This document shows, piece after piece, positions 43,044-52,246 of a DNA stretch of 64,000 nt. A program made the translations under genes and the position numbers. Each line of letters opens with the position of its first letter. Positions within the stretch are counted from its first letter, which is position 1. Origin of the DNA: Bacillota bacterium (lineage in GTDB: Bacteria > Bacillota > Clostridia > Lachnospirales > Lachnospiraceae). Location of the stretch: contig JAEYFP010000045.1 in assembly GCA_023402845.1 (NCBI GenBank), positions 62,001 to 126,000 on the forward strand, given 5' to 3'. The notes below the pieces were generated by a model. That model saw only the letters and a list, made by a program, of their open reading frames with translations, was not told the origin of the DNA and made no database searches.

Positions 43044-44159
43044 TTACACTAAATTCTCCGGATTCAGACACTCCAGCTCTTTAATTACAAAGCGGCCGTC
43101 CTTACGGATCAGGACATCATCAAAATAGATTTCACCGCCGCCGTATTCGGGAGTCTGGATCATGACAAGATCCCAATGAATTGCCGACACATTGCCGTTT
43201 GGCGCCTCATCATAGCAATTACCCGGCGTAAAATGAATAGAGCCCATGATTTTTTCATCAAACAGAATATCCTTCATCGCCTTAAGAATGTAAGGATTGA
43301 CACCAATCGCAAATTCCCCGACATAACGGGCACCCTCGTCCGTATCAAATAATTTGTTTATCTTTTCCGTGTCATTTGCTGTCGCCTTGATAATTTTACC
43401 GTTTTCGAATGTCAGACTCACGTTTTCATAAGTAAATCCCTGATAAAGAGAAGGTGTATTATAAGTGATTGTGCCATTTACTGAGTTTCTGACCGGTGCG
43501 GTAAAGACTTCACCGTCCGGAATATTCAGCTCGCCGTCACAGGCAATTGCCGGAATATCCTTAATAGAAAACCTAAGATCCGTTCCACGTCCGACAAGAC
43601 GGACTCTATCCGTCCGATTCATATAGGCAACAAGATTTTTCATTGCACGGCCCATTTTGGAATAATCCAAATTACATACTTTAAAATAAAATTCTTCAAA
43701 TGCTTCCGTACTCGTACCCGAAAGCTGTGCCATTGCATCATTCGGATAGCGAAGAACAACCCAACGCGTTTTGGGAACTCTTATCTTATGATGCACCGGC
43801 GTGGAATACAACCGGTCATACATGGACATCTTTTCCGACGGTACATCTGCAAGCTCCGATACATTATTTGTACCGCGTACACCGATATAGCAGTCCATTT
43901 TCGACATTTCCAGTGCATCCACCTCAGCCATCAGAATAAGCTGTTCCTCCGTGCAGTTCATCAGTACCTCGCGCTGGACCTTTTGATTTGTATAATGCGG
44001 AAATGGGATTCCGCCTGCCAGATAGGTTTCCTTGACAAGCGCTCTTGCCAAATCCTCCGTCGCATCCCCTATATAGTGGATATAAACCTTTTCTCCCTGT
44101 TTCACCTTACAGGAATAATTAATTAAATTGTGTGCCAGTGTTTTTACACGCTCATCCAT
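43044..44159 (-). CDS. M29-family metallo-aminopeptidase (AmpS/PepS type)
   Basis: 371 aa, slightly shorter than the ~410 aa of typical PepS/AmpT. N terminus LAHNLINYSCKVKQGEKVYIHYIG is typical. The metal-ligand segments occur in order: FEEFYFKVCNLDYSKM, LRFSIKDIPAIACDGELNIPDGEVF, GARYVGEFAIGVN and GSIHFTPGNCYDE. The enzyme removes N-terminal residues from peptides using a dinuclear metal centre. Cytosolic, no signal. GAGGGC-type ribosome site is weak. Confidence 0.9.
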   Translation of the reverse strand: MDERVKTLAHNLINYSCKVKQGEKVYIHYIGDATEDLARALVKETYLAGGIPFPHYTNQKVQREVLMNCTEEQLILMAEVDALEMSKMDCYIGVRGTNNVSELADVPSEKMSMYDRLYSTPVHHKIRVPKTRWVVLRYPNDAMAQLSGTSTEAFEEFYFKVCNLDYSKMGRAMKNLVAYMNRTDRVRLVGRGTDLRFSIKDIPAIACDGELNIPDGEVFTAPVRNSVNGTITYNTPSLYQGFTYENVSLTFENGKIIKATANDTEKINKLFDTDEGARYVGEFAIGVNPYILKAMKDILFDEKIMGSIHFTPGNCYDEAPNGNVSAIHWDLVMIQTPEYGGGEIYFDDVLIRKDGRFVIKELECLNPENLV

Positions 44160-44194
44160 TTGAAAGCCCTCTTTTCTTTTTACTAAGAATTTTG

Positions 44195-46702
44195 TTATTT
44201 TATATAAGTTATAAACTGATTTCCGTTAATTTCAAACCATTCTTTCGAATCATTCATGCCCTTCTTGGCAATTGTTCCCTCGCGCGGATCAAAAATTATT
44301 GTATTTTTTTCATCATAGCCGACGATCAGGACCGATTCGCCGCCTTCTACAGTAGCCATAACCGGATAGCCCCTGCTCACGTAATACAGCACCGCATTCA
44401 GCGAAGAACCGGTCAAATCAAGCACCGTCGCCTCCAGGTTGTTCTCCAGAACAGAAAGAACCGTATTTTCATTCAATAATGCGGCCGTATCTTTAAATAT
44501 TTCCTCCTGCTTTAACATCGCATCCAGACAGATTGCCGTTGAAGAAGTACTCTCATCCGCCTGCATCTCCTCAATCCCTTCAAGCTGGGTCTTGGTTTTA
44601 CGGTTACCGCTTTCCCAAATATAAGAACAGTTTTTATTGATGACGACGCCAAATACCTCCGACGCGCGGTTGACTGCATCGGCAGCATCCGCAAATATTT
44701 CAGCAATATCACCCATCACATATACATAGTACCGGTTCACCGTATCCTCCACGTCGAGCGTGAGTGCCCTGCTGCCCTCAAAGATCACCTCTCTCGGCGT
44801 CAGCAATTTGATTGTATCCGAGGACGTAGTTTTGGCAAGCACAGTCTGCCAGGTTGTCTCCATTTCATCCGTGACAACACTCGTATATGCATTTTTCGTC
44901 ACTTCCTGCGGCTGGTTATTCATAATCTGATCTTCGGAAATCGCCTCATATCCGCCGGTCTCCTCATTTTTGGATACACGGTTTAAGGCGATCATTTTAT
45001 CCGTAATTTCCACATCCAAAATATAAATATTGTCCTGCCGGTACTCCTTCAAAAGCTCGCCGGCAATATTTTGAATGCGAAGTGCATACATCGGCACAAT
45101 CGTCCGCCCCGAAGCATCCGTCGTAATATCACTCATCCGGGCCGCCCCATAAATAAAATCCTGCCCCATGAATCCGAGCGGAACGATAATGCCTCCCTCA
45201 TCCGCCGTAATTTCCACGGGTACAAGCGCATTTAATGCAAAGAGGCTGATCGTTTTGTATTCACTCAGCTCTTTGCCGGTCTGCCATGCGATTATGCTGT
45301 TATCCTTGGAGGTAACAAAACGATTTTCGTCCAGTCCGGTTTCGATCCCTTCCGCCCTTTTTGATTCCATATTGATGCTGTATACTGTTCCGTCCAGCAT
45401 CAGGTAAAACAGGCCGCGTGAATTCACGTAGGACAAACAGTCGATATCCTGTTTCAGCATATTATATGACTTTTTATATGGAATATACAATTCCTCTTCA
45501 ATCGAGTTGATCACACTGTCATAATAATACATTGCAATCCCGACCTCTCCTTCATGGATACCCCTGTTCATATAACCATACACGAGAAATCGAACATTGC
45601 CGGGCTCGTCCACCGACAGCAGCTTAATGCCGTGTGCATCATACTGCGTGCGCGCATCATCATTTTCCTTATCCCAGAACGAATAAAGCTTTGCCAGATT
45701 ATTTGTGGACGTATTGAAGCTGTAAAGAGCGTTTTGCTGTACAAAGCAGTACACCGAAGCATCCGAATTTTCCACATATTGCAGATCTTCGTTCATAATG
45801 CCGTGCAGGATCTTTCCGTTTACAAGAACATTTTTATCCTCGTCAAAAATCTGATCCATATACCGCTCGTATTCCATCAGGTAAATTCGCTCGCTTCCGC
45901 GCCGGATCCTGAAAAGTTCCGTTATATTGTACAGCTCGTTTTGGGCAGTTACTTGATAGCTTAATTTTATACTCGCATTTAAACCATCAATCTCCAAAAT
46001 ATCCAAATCCTTCTCGGTCACAACAGTCGGCTGCAGCTCACCCCATGTTAATTGATTAAAACTCGAATGGATATTCACATAGCCATAGCTGGAGTTGTCC
46101 CCCTCAGAATTTGATTCCATATAAGGAACAAGTGATTTTGCAGCTTCCTTGTCAAAGGTTTGCGCAGAAAAATCCTTTACAAAATCCATCTTTTCACTTA
46201 AATATATTTCCGCTTCGTTGATGATTCTGGAGTAATAACGAATTTCTTCGCCGGAACCGGTCGTCAGTTTGATGACAAGCATATATTCCGTATCATCCTC
46301 AATCAGATCCTTAATGGGAATCACAGCCGTAATCACATCGTTCTCGTAGGAAAAACCCGAAAGCTCCGTGTCTTCAATCAAACGCTTCATATCCATGCTG
46401 CGCACTTCATAAGCAACCTTGCTGATGACGGCACCATACGTATCCGCCTTAATGGAAACTGTCCGGTTTGCCTGCAGCGGTGTCAATGAGCCGCGCAGAT
46501 AATTCCCCTCCATTTCGACCGTATATCCATGCAGGCAGTTCACATATTCATCATTTACATTCATGTAGAGCACCGGAAGTGTCGCCGGCCTCATCTCGGC
46601 TGTCAGATCTGTATTACCTCTGTTTACAATTTTACTGACAATAGCCACGGAAATCACGAAAACCGCAAGAAACACGCCGAGTCTGATCACTGTTCTCTTC
46701 AT
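44195..46702 (-). CDS. Large exported protein with C39-like C-terminal domain
   Basis: 835 aa. An N-terminal membrane anchor (VIRLGVFLAVFVISVAIVSKIV), then long mixed beta segments with no family I recognise, including a beta-propeller-like middle (FLVYGYMNRGIHEGEVGIAM, RFVTSKDNSIIAWQTGKEL). The last ~130 residues read like a papain-fold C39 domain (TAICLDAMLKQEEIF; VLYYVSRGYPVMATVEGGESVLIVGYDEKNTIIFDP). However, the usual catalytic His before V-I-V-G-Y-D is Ser/Glu (GGESVLIVGYD), so it may be a non-enzymatic pseudo-peptidase. It ends 35 bases upstream of the M29 peptidase gene. Confidence 0.75.
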   Translation of the reverse strand: MKRTVIRLGVFLAVFVISVAIVSKIVNRGNTDLTAEMRPATLPVLYMNVNDEYVNCLHGYTVEMEGNYLRGSLTPLQANRTVSIKADTYGAVISKVAYEVRSMDMKRLIEDTELSGFSYENDVITAVIPIKDLIEDDTEYMLVIKLTTGSGEEIRYYSRIINEAEIYLSEKMDFVKDFSAQTFDKEAAKSLVPYMESNSEGDNSSYGYVNIHSSFNQLTWGELQPTVVTEKDLDILEIDGLNASIKLSYQVTAQNELYNITELFRIRRGSERIYLMEYERYMDQIFDEDKNVLVNGKILHGIMNEDLQYVENSDASVYCFVQQNALYSFNTSTNNLAKLYSFWDKENDDARTQYDAHGIKLLSVDEPGNVRFLVYGYMNRGIHEGEVGIAMYYYDSVINSIEEELYIPYKKSYNMLKQDIDCLSYVNSRGLFYLMLDGTVYSINMESKRAEGIETGLDENRFVTSKDNSIIAWQTGKELSEYKTISLFALNALVPVEITADEGGIIVPLGFMGQDFIYGAARMSDITTDASGRTIVPMYALRIQNIAGELLKEYRQDNIYILDVEITDKMIALNRVSKNEETGGYEAISEDQIMNNQPQEVTKNAYTSVVTDEMETTWQTVLAKTTSSDTIKLLTPREVIFEGSRALTLDVEDTVNRYYVYVMGDIAEIFADAADAVNRASEVFGVVINKNCSYIWESGNRKTKTQLEGIEEMQADESTSSTAICLDAMLKQEEIFKDTAALLNENTVLSVLENNLEATVLDLTGSSLNAVLYYVSRGYPVMATVEGGESVLIVGYDEKNTIIFDPREGTIAKKGMNDSKEWFEINGNQFITYIK

Positions 46703-46718
46703 ATTTAATTCCTTATTT

Positions 46719-47900
46719 TTACGTAAAACCGTTTAACAGCTCCAAGAGCTTTGGCTTTCCATGAAGCTCTGAAATCAGCGCATCCAGACCCTCAGCATCC
46801 GTCTCCCCCGACTCGTTTATTTTTATCGCACGAAGCAATATATTTTTCGGTGTATGCTCCATATCAATAAATTCAAGCACCTGCACCTCATAGCCCATGC
46901 GCCCCAGAAGTTCTGCCCGGATACCGTCCGTAAGAAGCGATGATATCCGCTCTTTCAACAGGCCGTACTTCAGTACAGGCCTTAAAAGAGTACTGTCAAT
47001 CTGTCCGTTCAGCTCGTGCTGACAGCATGGCACGGACAGAATGACGGAAGCATTCCACCGTACTGCCTGATACAGCGCATAATCGGTTGCCGTGTCACAC
47101 GCATGCAGCGTCACAACCATATCCACCTGTTCTTCTCCTGCATAATCGGCAATATCCCCGCACGCAAAGTTCAGCTTTTCATAACCATATCTATCCCTCA
47201 AGCGGGTACACGTATCTATCACTTCCTGCTTTAAATCCAAGCCGGTTACGCGAATATCACAGCCATTTAATACCTTTAAATAATAATACAGCGCAAAGGT
47301 CAGATAGGATTTGCCGCATCCAAAATCAATGATCCTGACTTCTCTGTCCTTTGGAAGCTTTTCCAAAATATCCTCAATAAATTCAAGAAAGCGGTTAATC
47401 TGGCGAAATTTATCATATCTCGCATGTATGATTTTCCCTTCCTTTGTCATAACACCCAGATCGATTAAAAACGGAACCGGCGTACCTTCCTGAAGAATGT
47501 ATTTCTTTTTTCGGTCATGTGACAGCTCACGCACTGCAGCCTGTCCACCTTTTGCGGTAGTCTGTTCAGTCTGCTTAAGGAGCCGCCGGACCTTTAATGT
47601 CAGTCTGCCCTGCTTGCTGATAAGTCCGGTCGCCCGAAGCTCCTCTGCCGTGATTTCAATCTGTCTGAAGGTTTCCTTAAGGGCGGAAGTTATGCTTAAA
47701 GCAGTATCTTCCTTTGTCATATTCTTATGAAAAACCTGTTCTTTTCTGTATTCTGTCGCTTGAAATTTAAGACCGCCATTTAACAACAGCGGCCTTATTT
47801 TTACTTTGCTGATTTTTTCCCTGTCCCGCGGATTGCTCAAAACAATCTGTATCAGCTTTTCATTTAAGGCTTCTTCTAAGAGTTCTTTTAAATCTTCCAT
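46719..47900 (-). CDS. SAM-dependent methyltransferase (Methyltransf_32-like)
   Basis: 393 aa. An N-terminal ~150-residue domain (EEALNEKLIQIVLSNPRD...) is of unknown type. The Rossmann domain follows: RIIDFGCGKSYLTFALYYY, VTGLDLKQEVIDTC, VVTLHACDTATDYALY and a VPCCQHEL motif. This looks like the C-terminal RNA/nucleotide-type methyltransferases common in Clostridia. Substrate unknown. Its stop is 17 bases before the 835-aa gene. Confidence 0.85.
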   Translation of the reverse strand: MEDLKELLEEALNEKLIQIVLSNPRDREKISKVKIRPLLLNGGLKFQATEYRKEQVFHKNMTKEDTALSITSALKETFRQIEITAEELRATGLISKQGRLTLKVRRLLKQTEQTTAKGGQAAVRELSHDRKKKYILQEGTPVPFLIDLGVMTKEGKIIHARYDKFRQINRFLEFIEDILEKLPKDREVRIIDFGCGKSYLTFALYYYLKVLNGCDIRVTGLDLKQEVIDTCTRLRDRYGYEKLNFACGDIADYAGEEQVDMVVTLHACDTATDYALYQAVRWNASVILSVPCCQHELNGQIDSTLLRPVLKYGLLKERISSLLTDGIRAELLGRMGYEVQVLEFIDMEHTPKNILLRAIKINESGETDAEGLDALISELHGKPKLLELLNGFT

Positions 47901-47961
47901 GGCTTATTCCCATCTCTGTAATATCGATACTACCCTATAGTTTAATCTCATTTGCTTCAAA

Positions 47962-48342
47962 TCACAAGTAAAACATCTCTTTTTTGGCTTGACGATGTGC
48001 AAGGAGTTCCTGATAAAGCAATACCTCAACCAAATCCCTCAACTGGTCACCGGTTTCCATTTTCCCGGTTCGCTCGTATACCGCATTGACAATCAGTGAC
48101 AGACTCAGCCTGTCGGGATATTCATCATAAATCGGACTTGCCTTATAGTCCCTGCACTTTAATTCCTCTTTAATTTTCTCTCGGATTTTTTTTGCTGTAA
48201 CCGGATAAAGCTCTGTTAAATATTCCTTGTCTTTTTCCATAACCGCCTTGCCGTCAAAATATGCCTCCAGCGGATATGCCATGAAAAATGGGATAATTTT
48301 TCCGCTGTTTGGTTTCATCGGCATCTGATTTCCATTCATCAA
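47962..48342 (-). CDS. Conserved-looking hypothetical protein
   Basis: 126 aa. Begins with a Met/Pro-rich tail (MMNGNQMPMKPNSGKII) and then predicted helices with charged patches (KDKEYLTELYPVTAKKIREKIKEELK). No signal or recognised motif. A good reading frame with plausible start (AGGAAGTG upstream). It sits alone between the methyltransferase and the divergent DUF402 gene. Confidence 0.65.
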   Translation of the reverse strand: MMNGNQMPMKPNSGKIIPFFMAYPLEAYFDGKAVMEKDKEYLTELYPVTAKKIREKIKEELKCRDYKASPIYDEYPDRLSLSLIVNAVYERTGKMETGDQLRDLVEVLLYQELLAHRQAKKEMFYL

Positions 48343-48391
48343 TTACACTTCCTATTCCTTTATTCATCATCTATCATTCACATAAACACAG

Positions 48392-48428
48392 ATAGCAGAA
48401 TGCCATTTGAAAGGTACTCTGCTATAAT
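48392..48428. promoter_or_regulatory. Inverted repeat with embedded TATAAT
   Basis: ATAGCAGA (48392-48399) and TCTGCTAT (48418-48425) form 8-bp arms whose right side overlaps TATAAT (48423-48428), a likely -10 of the DUF402 gene. No good -35 was found at 16-18 bases. It could be an operator for the divergent pair. Confidence 0.35.
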
Positions 48429-48497
48429 ATATGGACTTTTGCACTATTTGTTGCTATACTGAGTAAAAACCAAATAAATCGATTGGGAGGAATTTTT

Positions 48498-48989
48498 ATG
48501 GACAAGCCGTTTCTTTACAGAAAACGTATCATTCCCGAAGAATGTATTGCCTTGAAGGACGATATCATTCTTTATCAGGATGAGGAAATCATTATTACAC
48601 AATGGCATGCTCTAAAACCCAAAAAAAATCTGCATCACGGCTATTCCTGCTATTTTCTGAAAAAAGGCTATAAAATCAGCAAATTCTATAAAGAAGACAA
48701 TTCTTTGATGTACTGGTATTGTGACATCATCAGCTATACTTATTCCAAGGAAACAAACACTTACATTTTTACCGACCTGCTTGCCGACGTCATCATTTAT
48801 CCGGACGGCTGTGTGAGAGTTGTCGATATCGACGAAATCGCAGAAGCTCTTGACAGCGGTAAAATCTCTACAAAGGAAACTATACAGGCACTGTATCATC
48901 TGGACGGACTCTTAAATACAATCTACAACGGAAAATTCGAGGAGCTGCAAAGGCTGATTGAGGAGGCTGAAGACACCCCTGCTCAATAA
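48498..48989 (+). CDS. DUF402 protein
   Basis: 163 aa from ATG 48498 after GGGAGGAA (48485-48492); a TTG at 48483 would read through that site. DUF402 pattern: KKNLHHGYSCYFLKKGYKISKFY, then WYCDIISYTY, FTDLLADVIIYPDG and VRVVDIDEIAEALDSGKIS. Members are nucleotide phosphatases in some cases (Sa1684-like), others are fused RNA-related domains. The stop overlaps the convergent cell-wall hydrolase by 7 bases. Confidence 0.88.
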   Translation: MDKPFLYRKRIIPEECIALKDDIILYQDEEIIITQWHALKPKKNLHHGYSCYFLKKGYKISKFYKEDNSLMYWYCDIISYTYSKETNTYIFTDLLADVIIYPDGCVRVVDIDEIAEALDSGKISTKETIQALYHLDGLLNTIYNGKFEELQRLIEEAEDTPAQ

Positions 48990-50146
48990 AACACGTGACC
49001 GCCGATGATCTGTCCGTTGATTTCCGGGATAATTGTTCTAAAATAGAGACAGTTTCCGACCGGCGTCGAACCGCTCATCGCTTCATCTGCCGCAGCATAG
49101 CAGGAGGCATTCGCACCGATCGCCAAACGTGCCGCCAGACGGCCGCTTGCTACAGGCGAAAATTGTTTATTCTGGTAAATAACACCAACCATAGAATTTG
49201 GATATGCGGCGCTTCGCATACGATTAATGACGACTGCACCGACCGCAACCTGGCCTGTATAAGGTTCGCCGCCCGCTTCACAATAAATCAGGCAAGCCAG
49301 CAGATCTCTGTCGCCTGCTTCAAAGGACACTTCCGAAATATCACGCCATGCCATCGCTGCGGCTCTGGCACTCATCGCCTGCTCTTCGGCGAGCTGTTTC
49401 TTTAAAGCGGTCAGATTATCTTCCTGTGCTTTCAATTCCGCTTCATATGCCGCCTCTTCCATTTCAGCAGCAGTAATTGCACCGTTCGTGGCTGCAATCG
49501 TCCCTGAAGTCGAATTGACCAGTGTATTCACTTTACTATGCTCTGTCTCTGCCTGTTCCTGCAGCGCCAAAAGTTCCTGCTTTTCCGTCTCCAGACTGGC
49601 TTCCTTTTCCTCCACGCTTTCCCGCAGCAAAATCAGGTTTTCAAACATCTTTTGATCGTATTCTTCCACCTTATTCACATATTCGGCTTTATTCAAAAAA
49701 TCAGAATAGCTCGACGCGGACAAAAATGCCTCAAGCAAAGACATATCGCCCTTTTCATAAATAAACTTCACACGTTTTTTCATGAGCGCATATTGATTGG
49801 CTTCTTCTTCTCTGGCTTCCTCCAATTCTTTCTGCGTCTGTTCAATTTCCGCTTCCTTATCCGCAATCTGCTGTTCCAGATCAGTCAGATTATCGCTGAT
49901 TTCTGTCAAATCGGAATTCAGCTGGGAAAGATAATCCTGAAGCTGCTCTTTTGTATCCTCAAGCCCTTCCTTTTTATCCTCCGTCGCTTTTTTCTGTTCC
50001 TCGGTCTGCTTCTTCAGTTCTTCGGCCCTCTTGATTTTCTCCGAGGTGGTTTCTGCATAAACAGGACAAAGAAACGTCTGCATGGCAATTGCAGCCGTAA
50101 GCATCAGGCTTATGAACTTGTACTTAAGAGATTTCTGTGCTTTCAC
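48983..50146 (-). CDS. Exported cell-wall hydrolase with coiled coil (SleB/CwlJ domain)
   Basis: 387 aa. Signal peptide (LMLTAAIAMQTFLCPVYA), a ~230-residue Lys/Glu-rich coiled coil like PcsB/EnvC-type regulators, then a Hydrolase_2 domain (~270-387). That domain shows DLLACLIYCEAGGEPYTGQVAVGAVVINRM and QFSPVASGRL. The Glu in CEAGGE is the family's catalytic acid. It hydrolyses peptidoglycan, likely during division or spore-cortex turnover. Convergent with the DUF402 gene. Confidence 0.9.
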   Translation of the reverse strand: MKAQKSLKYKFISLMLTAAIAMQTFLCPVYAETTSEKIKRAEELKKQTEEQKKATEDKKEGLEDTKEQLQDYLSQLNSDLTEISDNLTDLEQQIADKEAEIEQTQKELEEAREEEANQYALMKKRVKFIYEKGDMSLLEAFLSASSYSDFLNKAEYVNKVEEYDQKMFENLILLRESVEEKEASLETEKQELLALQEQAETEHSKVNTLVNSTSGTIAATNGAITAAEMEEAAYEAELKAQEDNLTALKKQLAEEQAMSARAAAMAWRDISEVSFEAGDRDLLACLIYCEAGGEPYTGQVAVGAVVINRMRSAAYPNSMVGVIYQNKQFSPVASGRLAARLAIGANASCYAAADEAMSGSTPVGNCLYFRTIIPEINGQIIGGHVFY

Positions 50147-50199
50147 GCCGATTTCTCCCTGCCTTTTCTATTGTTGTTTGTCCGTCTGGCTTAATTTAC

Positions 50200-50340
50200 A
50201 ACCGTTTATAGAACAAAAGTGTGCTTCGCCTTCTTTCACAGCCAAATACTCTGGCAGCACAGCTTTTGTTCCGCGCGCGAAGCTGCGCATAAAATTTTAT
50301 TATATAGGAAATTCGGAGCAATTTCCTATATAACAAAAAC
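50200..50340. repeat. Palindromic intergenic element with G+C-rich module
   Basis: Between the hydrolase and dCMP deaminase genes. Contains CGCGCGCGAAGCTGCGCAT (50271 on), nearly the same as the module of the 67-base repeats, and a perfect 14-bp hairpin (TTATATAGGAAATT / AATTTCCTATATAA, 50301-50334) with loop CGGAGC. The complement of that loop, GCTCCG, is also the loop core of the 67-base unit hairpin. Confidence 0.6.
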
Positions 50341-50354
50341 AGTTACCGAAAGCA

Positions 50355-50840
50355 TTATAAAGTAAGCTCCACCTTCCGATCCGTTCGCTTGTACTGGTAA
50401 TACCGTACACCTGCCGCATCCAGCATCCGCTTTGACGCGATGACCGAAGGTGTATCGGCATATTTATCACAATCATAGACGATCGTTCTGATCCCTGCCT
50501 GAATGATTGCCTTTGCGCATTCGTTGCACGGGAAAAGAGATACATAGATTTTTGCACCTTCCAGGCTCCCGCCCCGATAGTTCAATATCGCATTCAGTTC
50601 GCTGTGAGTCGAATAATAATATTTGTTATTCAGTGGCTCACCCTCTCTGCACCATGGAAACTCATCGTCGGAGCAGCCCTTCGGAAAGCCGTTATAGCCC
50701 ATTGAAAGAATTTTGTTGTCCTCACTCACGATACAGGCCCCTACTTGCGTACTTGGATCCTTCGACCGCATGCCGGAAAGCATCGCAACACCCATAAAAT
50801 ACTCATCCCACGAAATATAATCCTGTCTTTTATCGCTCAT
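50355..50840 (-). CDS. Deoxycytidylate deaminase (dCMP deaminase)
   Basis: 161 aa from ATG 50840 (GGAGGAAG upstream); the ORF is open to 50975 but that overlaps the upp stop region. Zinc site HSELNAIL and PCNECAKAI, plus the extra YNGFPKGCSDD segment of dCMP deaminases. Converts dCMP to dUMP for dTMP synthesis. It follows upp on the same strand with a 70-base gap. Confidence 0.93.
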   Translation of the reverse strand: MSDKRQDYISWDEYFMGVAMLSGMRSKDPSTQVGACIVSEDNKILSMGYNGFPKGCSDDEFPWCREGEPLNNKYYYSTHSELNAILNYRGGSLEGAKIYVSLFPCNECAKAIIQAGIRTIVYDCDKYADTPSVIASKRMLDAAGVRYYQYKRTDRKVELTL

Positions 50841-50910
50841 GGCCCTTCCTCCGTTTTGTAATCCCCCGACTTTCGGCTGCCGTCTTTCCTTCCTGACCGG
50901 CCTCCGCAGT

Positions 50911-51540
50911 TTATTTTGTTCCGAAAATCCGGTCACCCGCATCGCCAAGCCCCGGCACGATATAGCCATGATCATTCAGCTTCTCGTCCAAAGCTCCGAC
51001 ATAGATATCCACATCCGGATGTGCCTCCTGCATTGCCTTAACACCCTCCGGTGCGGCGATGATACACATAAAATGAATGTTTTTGCAGCCTCTGTCTTTC
51101 AGCATCTGAATCGCCGCAACTGAAGAACCTCCCGTCGCGAGCATCGGATCTACGACAAAAACTTCCCGCTCCGCACAATCAGCCGGCAGCTTGCAGTAAT
51201 ATTCAACCGGCTTTAATGTGGCGGGATCCCGATAAAGGCCGATATGGCCCACCTTTGCCGCAGGAATCATCGTGAGCATCCCGTCTACCATACCAAGCCC
51301 CGCCCGCAAAATAGGTACGATCGCCATTTTCTTTCCTTTCAGCTCCTTCACGGTCGTCTTACAGATCGGCGTCTCAACCTCGACCTCCGAAAGCGGCAGC
51401 TGCCTCGTCGCTTCATAGCAAATCAACATTGCGATTTCTCCGATGGTCTGCCTGAAATCCTTCGTTCCGGTACCCGTTCTTCTGATATACCCGATCTTAT
51501 GCTGGATCAACGGATGGTCCATAATTACTACACTTCTCAT
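50911..51540 (-). CDS. upp: Uracil phosphoribosyltransferase
   Basis: 209 aa, full family length. PRPP-binding motif EVFVVDPMLATGGSSVAAI, uracil-binding end YIVPGLGDAGDRIFGT, and PILRAGLGMVDGML. Makes UMP from uracil and PRPP (pyrimidine salvage). Ribosome site GGAGGA. The 67-base repeats lie directly upstream. Confidence 0.96.
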   Translation of the reverse strand: MRSVVIMDHPLIQHKIGYIRRTGTGTKDFRQTIGEIAMLICYEATRQLPLSEVEVETPICKTTVKELKGKKMAIVPILRAGLGMVDGMLTMIPAAKVGHIGLYRDPATLKPVEYYCKLPADCAEREVFVVDPMLATGGSSVAAIQMLKDRGCKNIHFMCIIAAPEGVKAMQEAHPDVDIYVGALDEKLNDHGYIVPGLGDAGDRIFGTK

Positions 51541-51577
51541 TTTTCTTCCTCCTGCGTTTTATAAAATAAATTCTTGT

Positions 51578-51801
51578 ATCTATTGTTTTTCAATACATGG
51601 ATGTGCTCCGCACATCCTACGCGCGCGCAGCTGCGCATCTATGCATCTATTGCTTTTCAATACGAGGCTGTGCTCCGCACATCCGCCGCGCGCGTAGCTG
51701 CGCATTCATGCATCTATTGCTTTTCAATACGAGGCTGTGCTCCGCACATCCGCCGCGCGCGTAGCTGCGCATCTATGCATCTATTGTTTTTCAATAGATG
51801 C
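51578..51801. repeat. Tandem 67-bp palindromic repeat array, 3.3 copies
   Basis: Copies begin at 51578, 51645 and 51712 with a partial fourth at 51779, an exact 67-base period. Each carries ATTG-TTTT-CAAT, a hairpin around GATGTGC-TCC-GCAC(A)TC, and the module GCGCGCGTAGCTGCGCAT. The last copy ends in a perfect hairpin (GCATCTATTG / CAATAGATGC). The period is not a multiple of three, so it is not coding. It separates rpiB from upp. Confidence 0.88.
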
Positions 51802-52215
51802 TATTCTTCGTGAATGCTTCTCCATATTGGAAAAATCCGTACCGAAAAAAATATCCACAATATCAAGTGCCAGATACGTTCCGACGATTCCTGCGCCCAG
51901 TGCGAGCACATTCGCATCGTTATGTTCTCTGGTGAGCCTTGCACTTGTGCAGTCACCGCACAATGCGGCACGGATTCCCGAAACTTTATTGGCCGTAATC
52001 GAAATTCCGATTCCCGTCGTACAGATGACGACGCCCTTTTCGCATTCGCCCGCTGCAACCGCCTCGGCAACCGCCCGTCCATATTCCGGATAATCGCATG
52101 AGCGCCGGTCAAAACAGCCAAAATCCTGCACCGTAAAACCCTTTTCCTCTAAATGAGCTCTGACAATTTCCTTTAAGTCAAAACCTCCATGATCGCTTCC
52201 TATTGCTATTTTCAT
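51781..52215 (-). CDS. rpiB: Ribose-5-phosphate isomerase B
   Basis: 144 aa from ATG 52215 (GAGGAGG upstream); the frame is open to 52260. RpiB marks: GSDHGGFDLK, CTTGIGISITANK with the active Cys, and HNDANVLALG. Interconverts ribose-5- and ribulose-5-phosphate. The last few codons (ASIEKQ-stop) are made by the partial fourth 67-base repeat copy, so insertion or growth of the array set the stop. Confidence 0.95.
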   Translation of the reverse strand: MKIAIGSDHGGFDLKEIVRAHLEEKGFTVQDFGCFDRRSCDYPEYGRAVAEAVAAGECEKGVVICTTGIGISITANKVSGIRAALCGDCTSARLTREHNDANVLALGAGIVGTYLALDIVDIFFGTDFSNMEKHSRRIASIEKQ

Positions 52216-52246
52216 GTCTGCCTCCTCTATAATAGTAATGTCGAAA

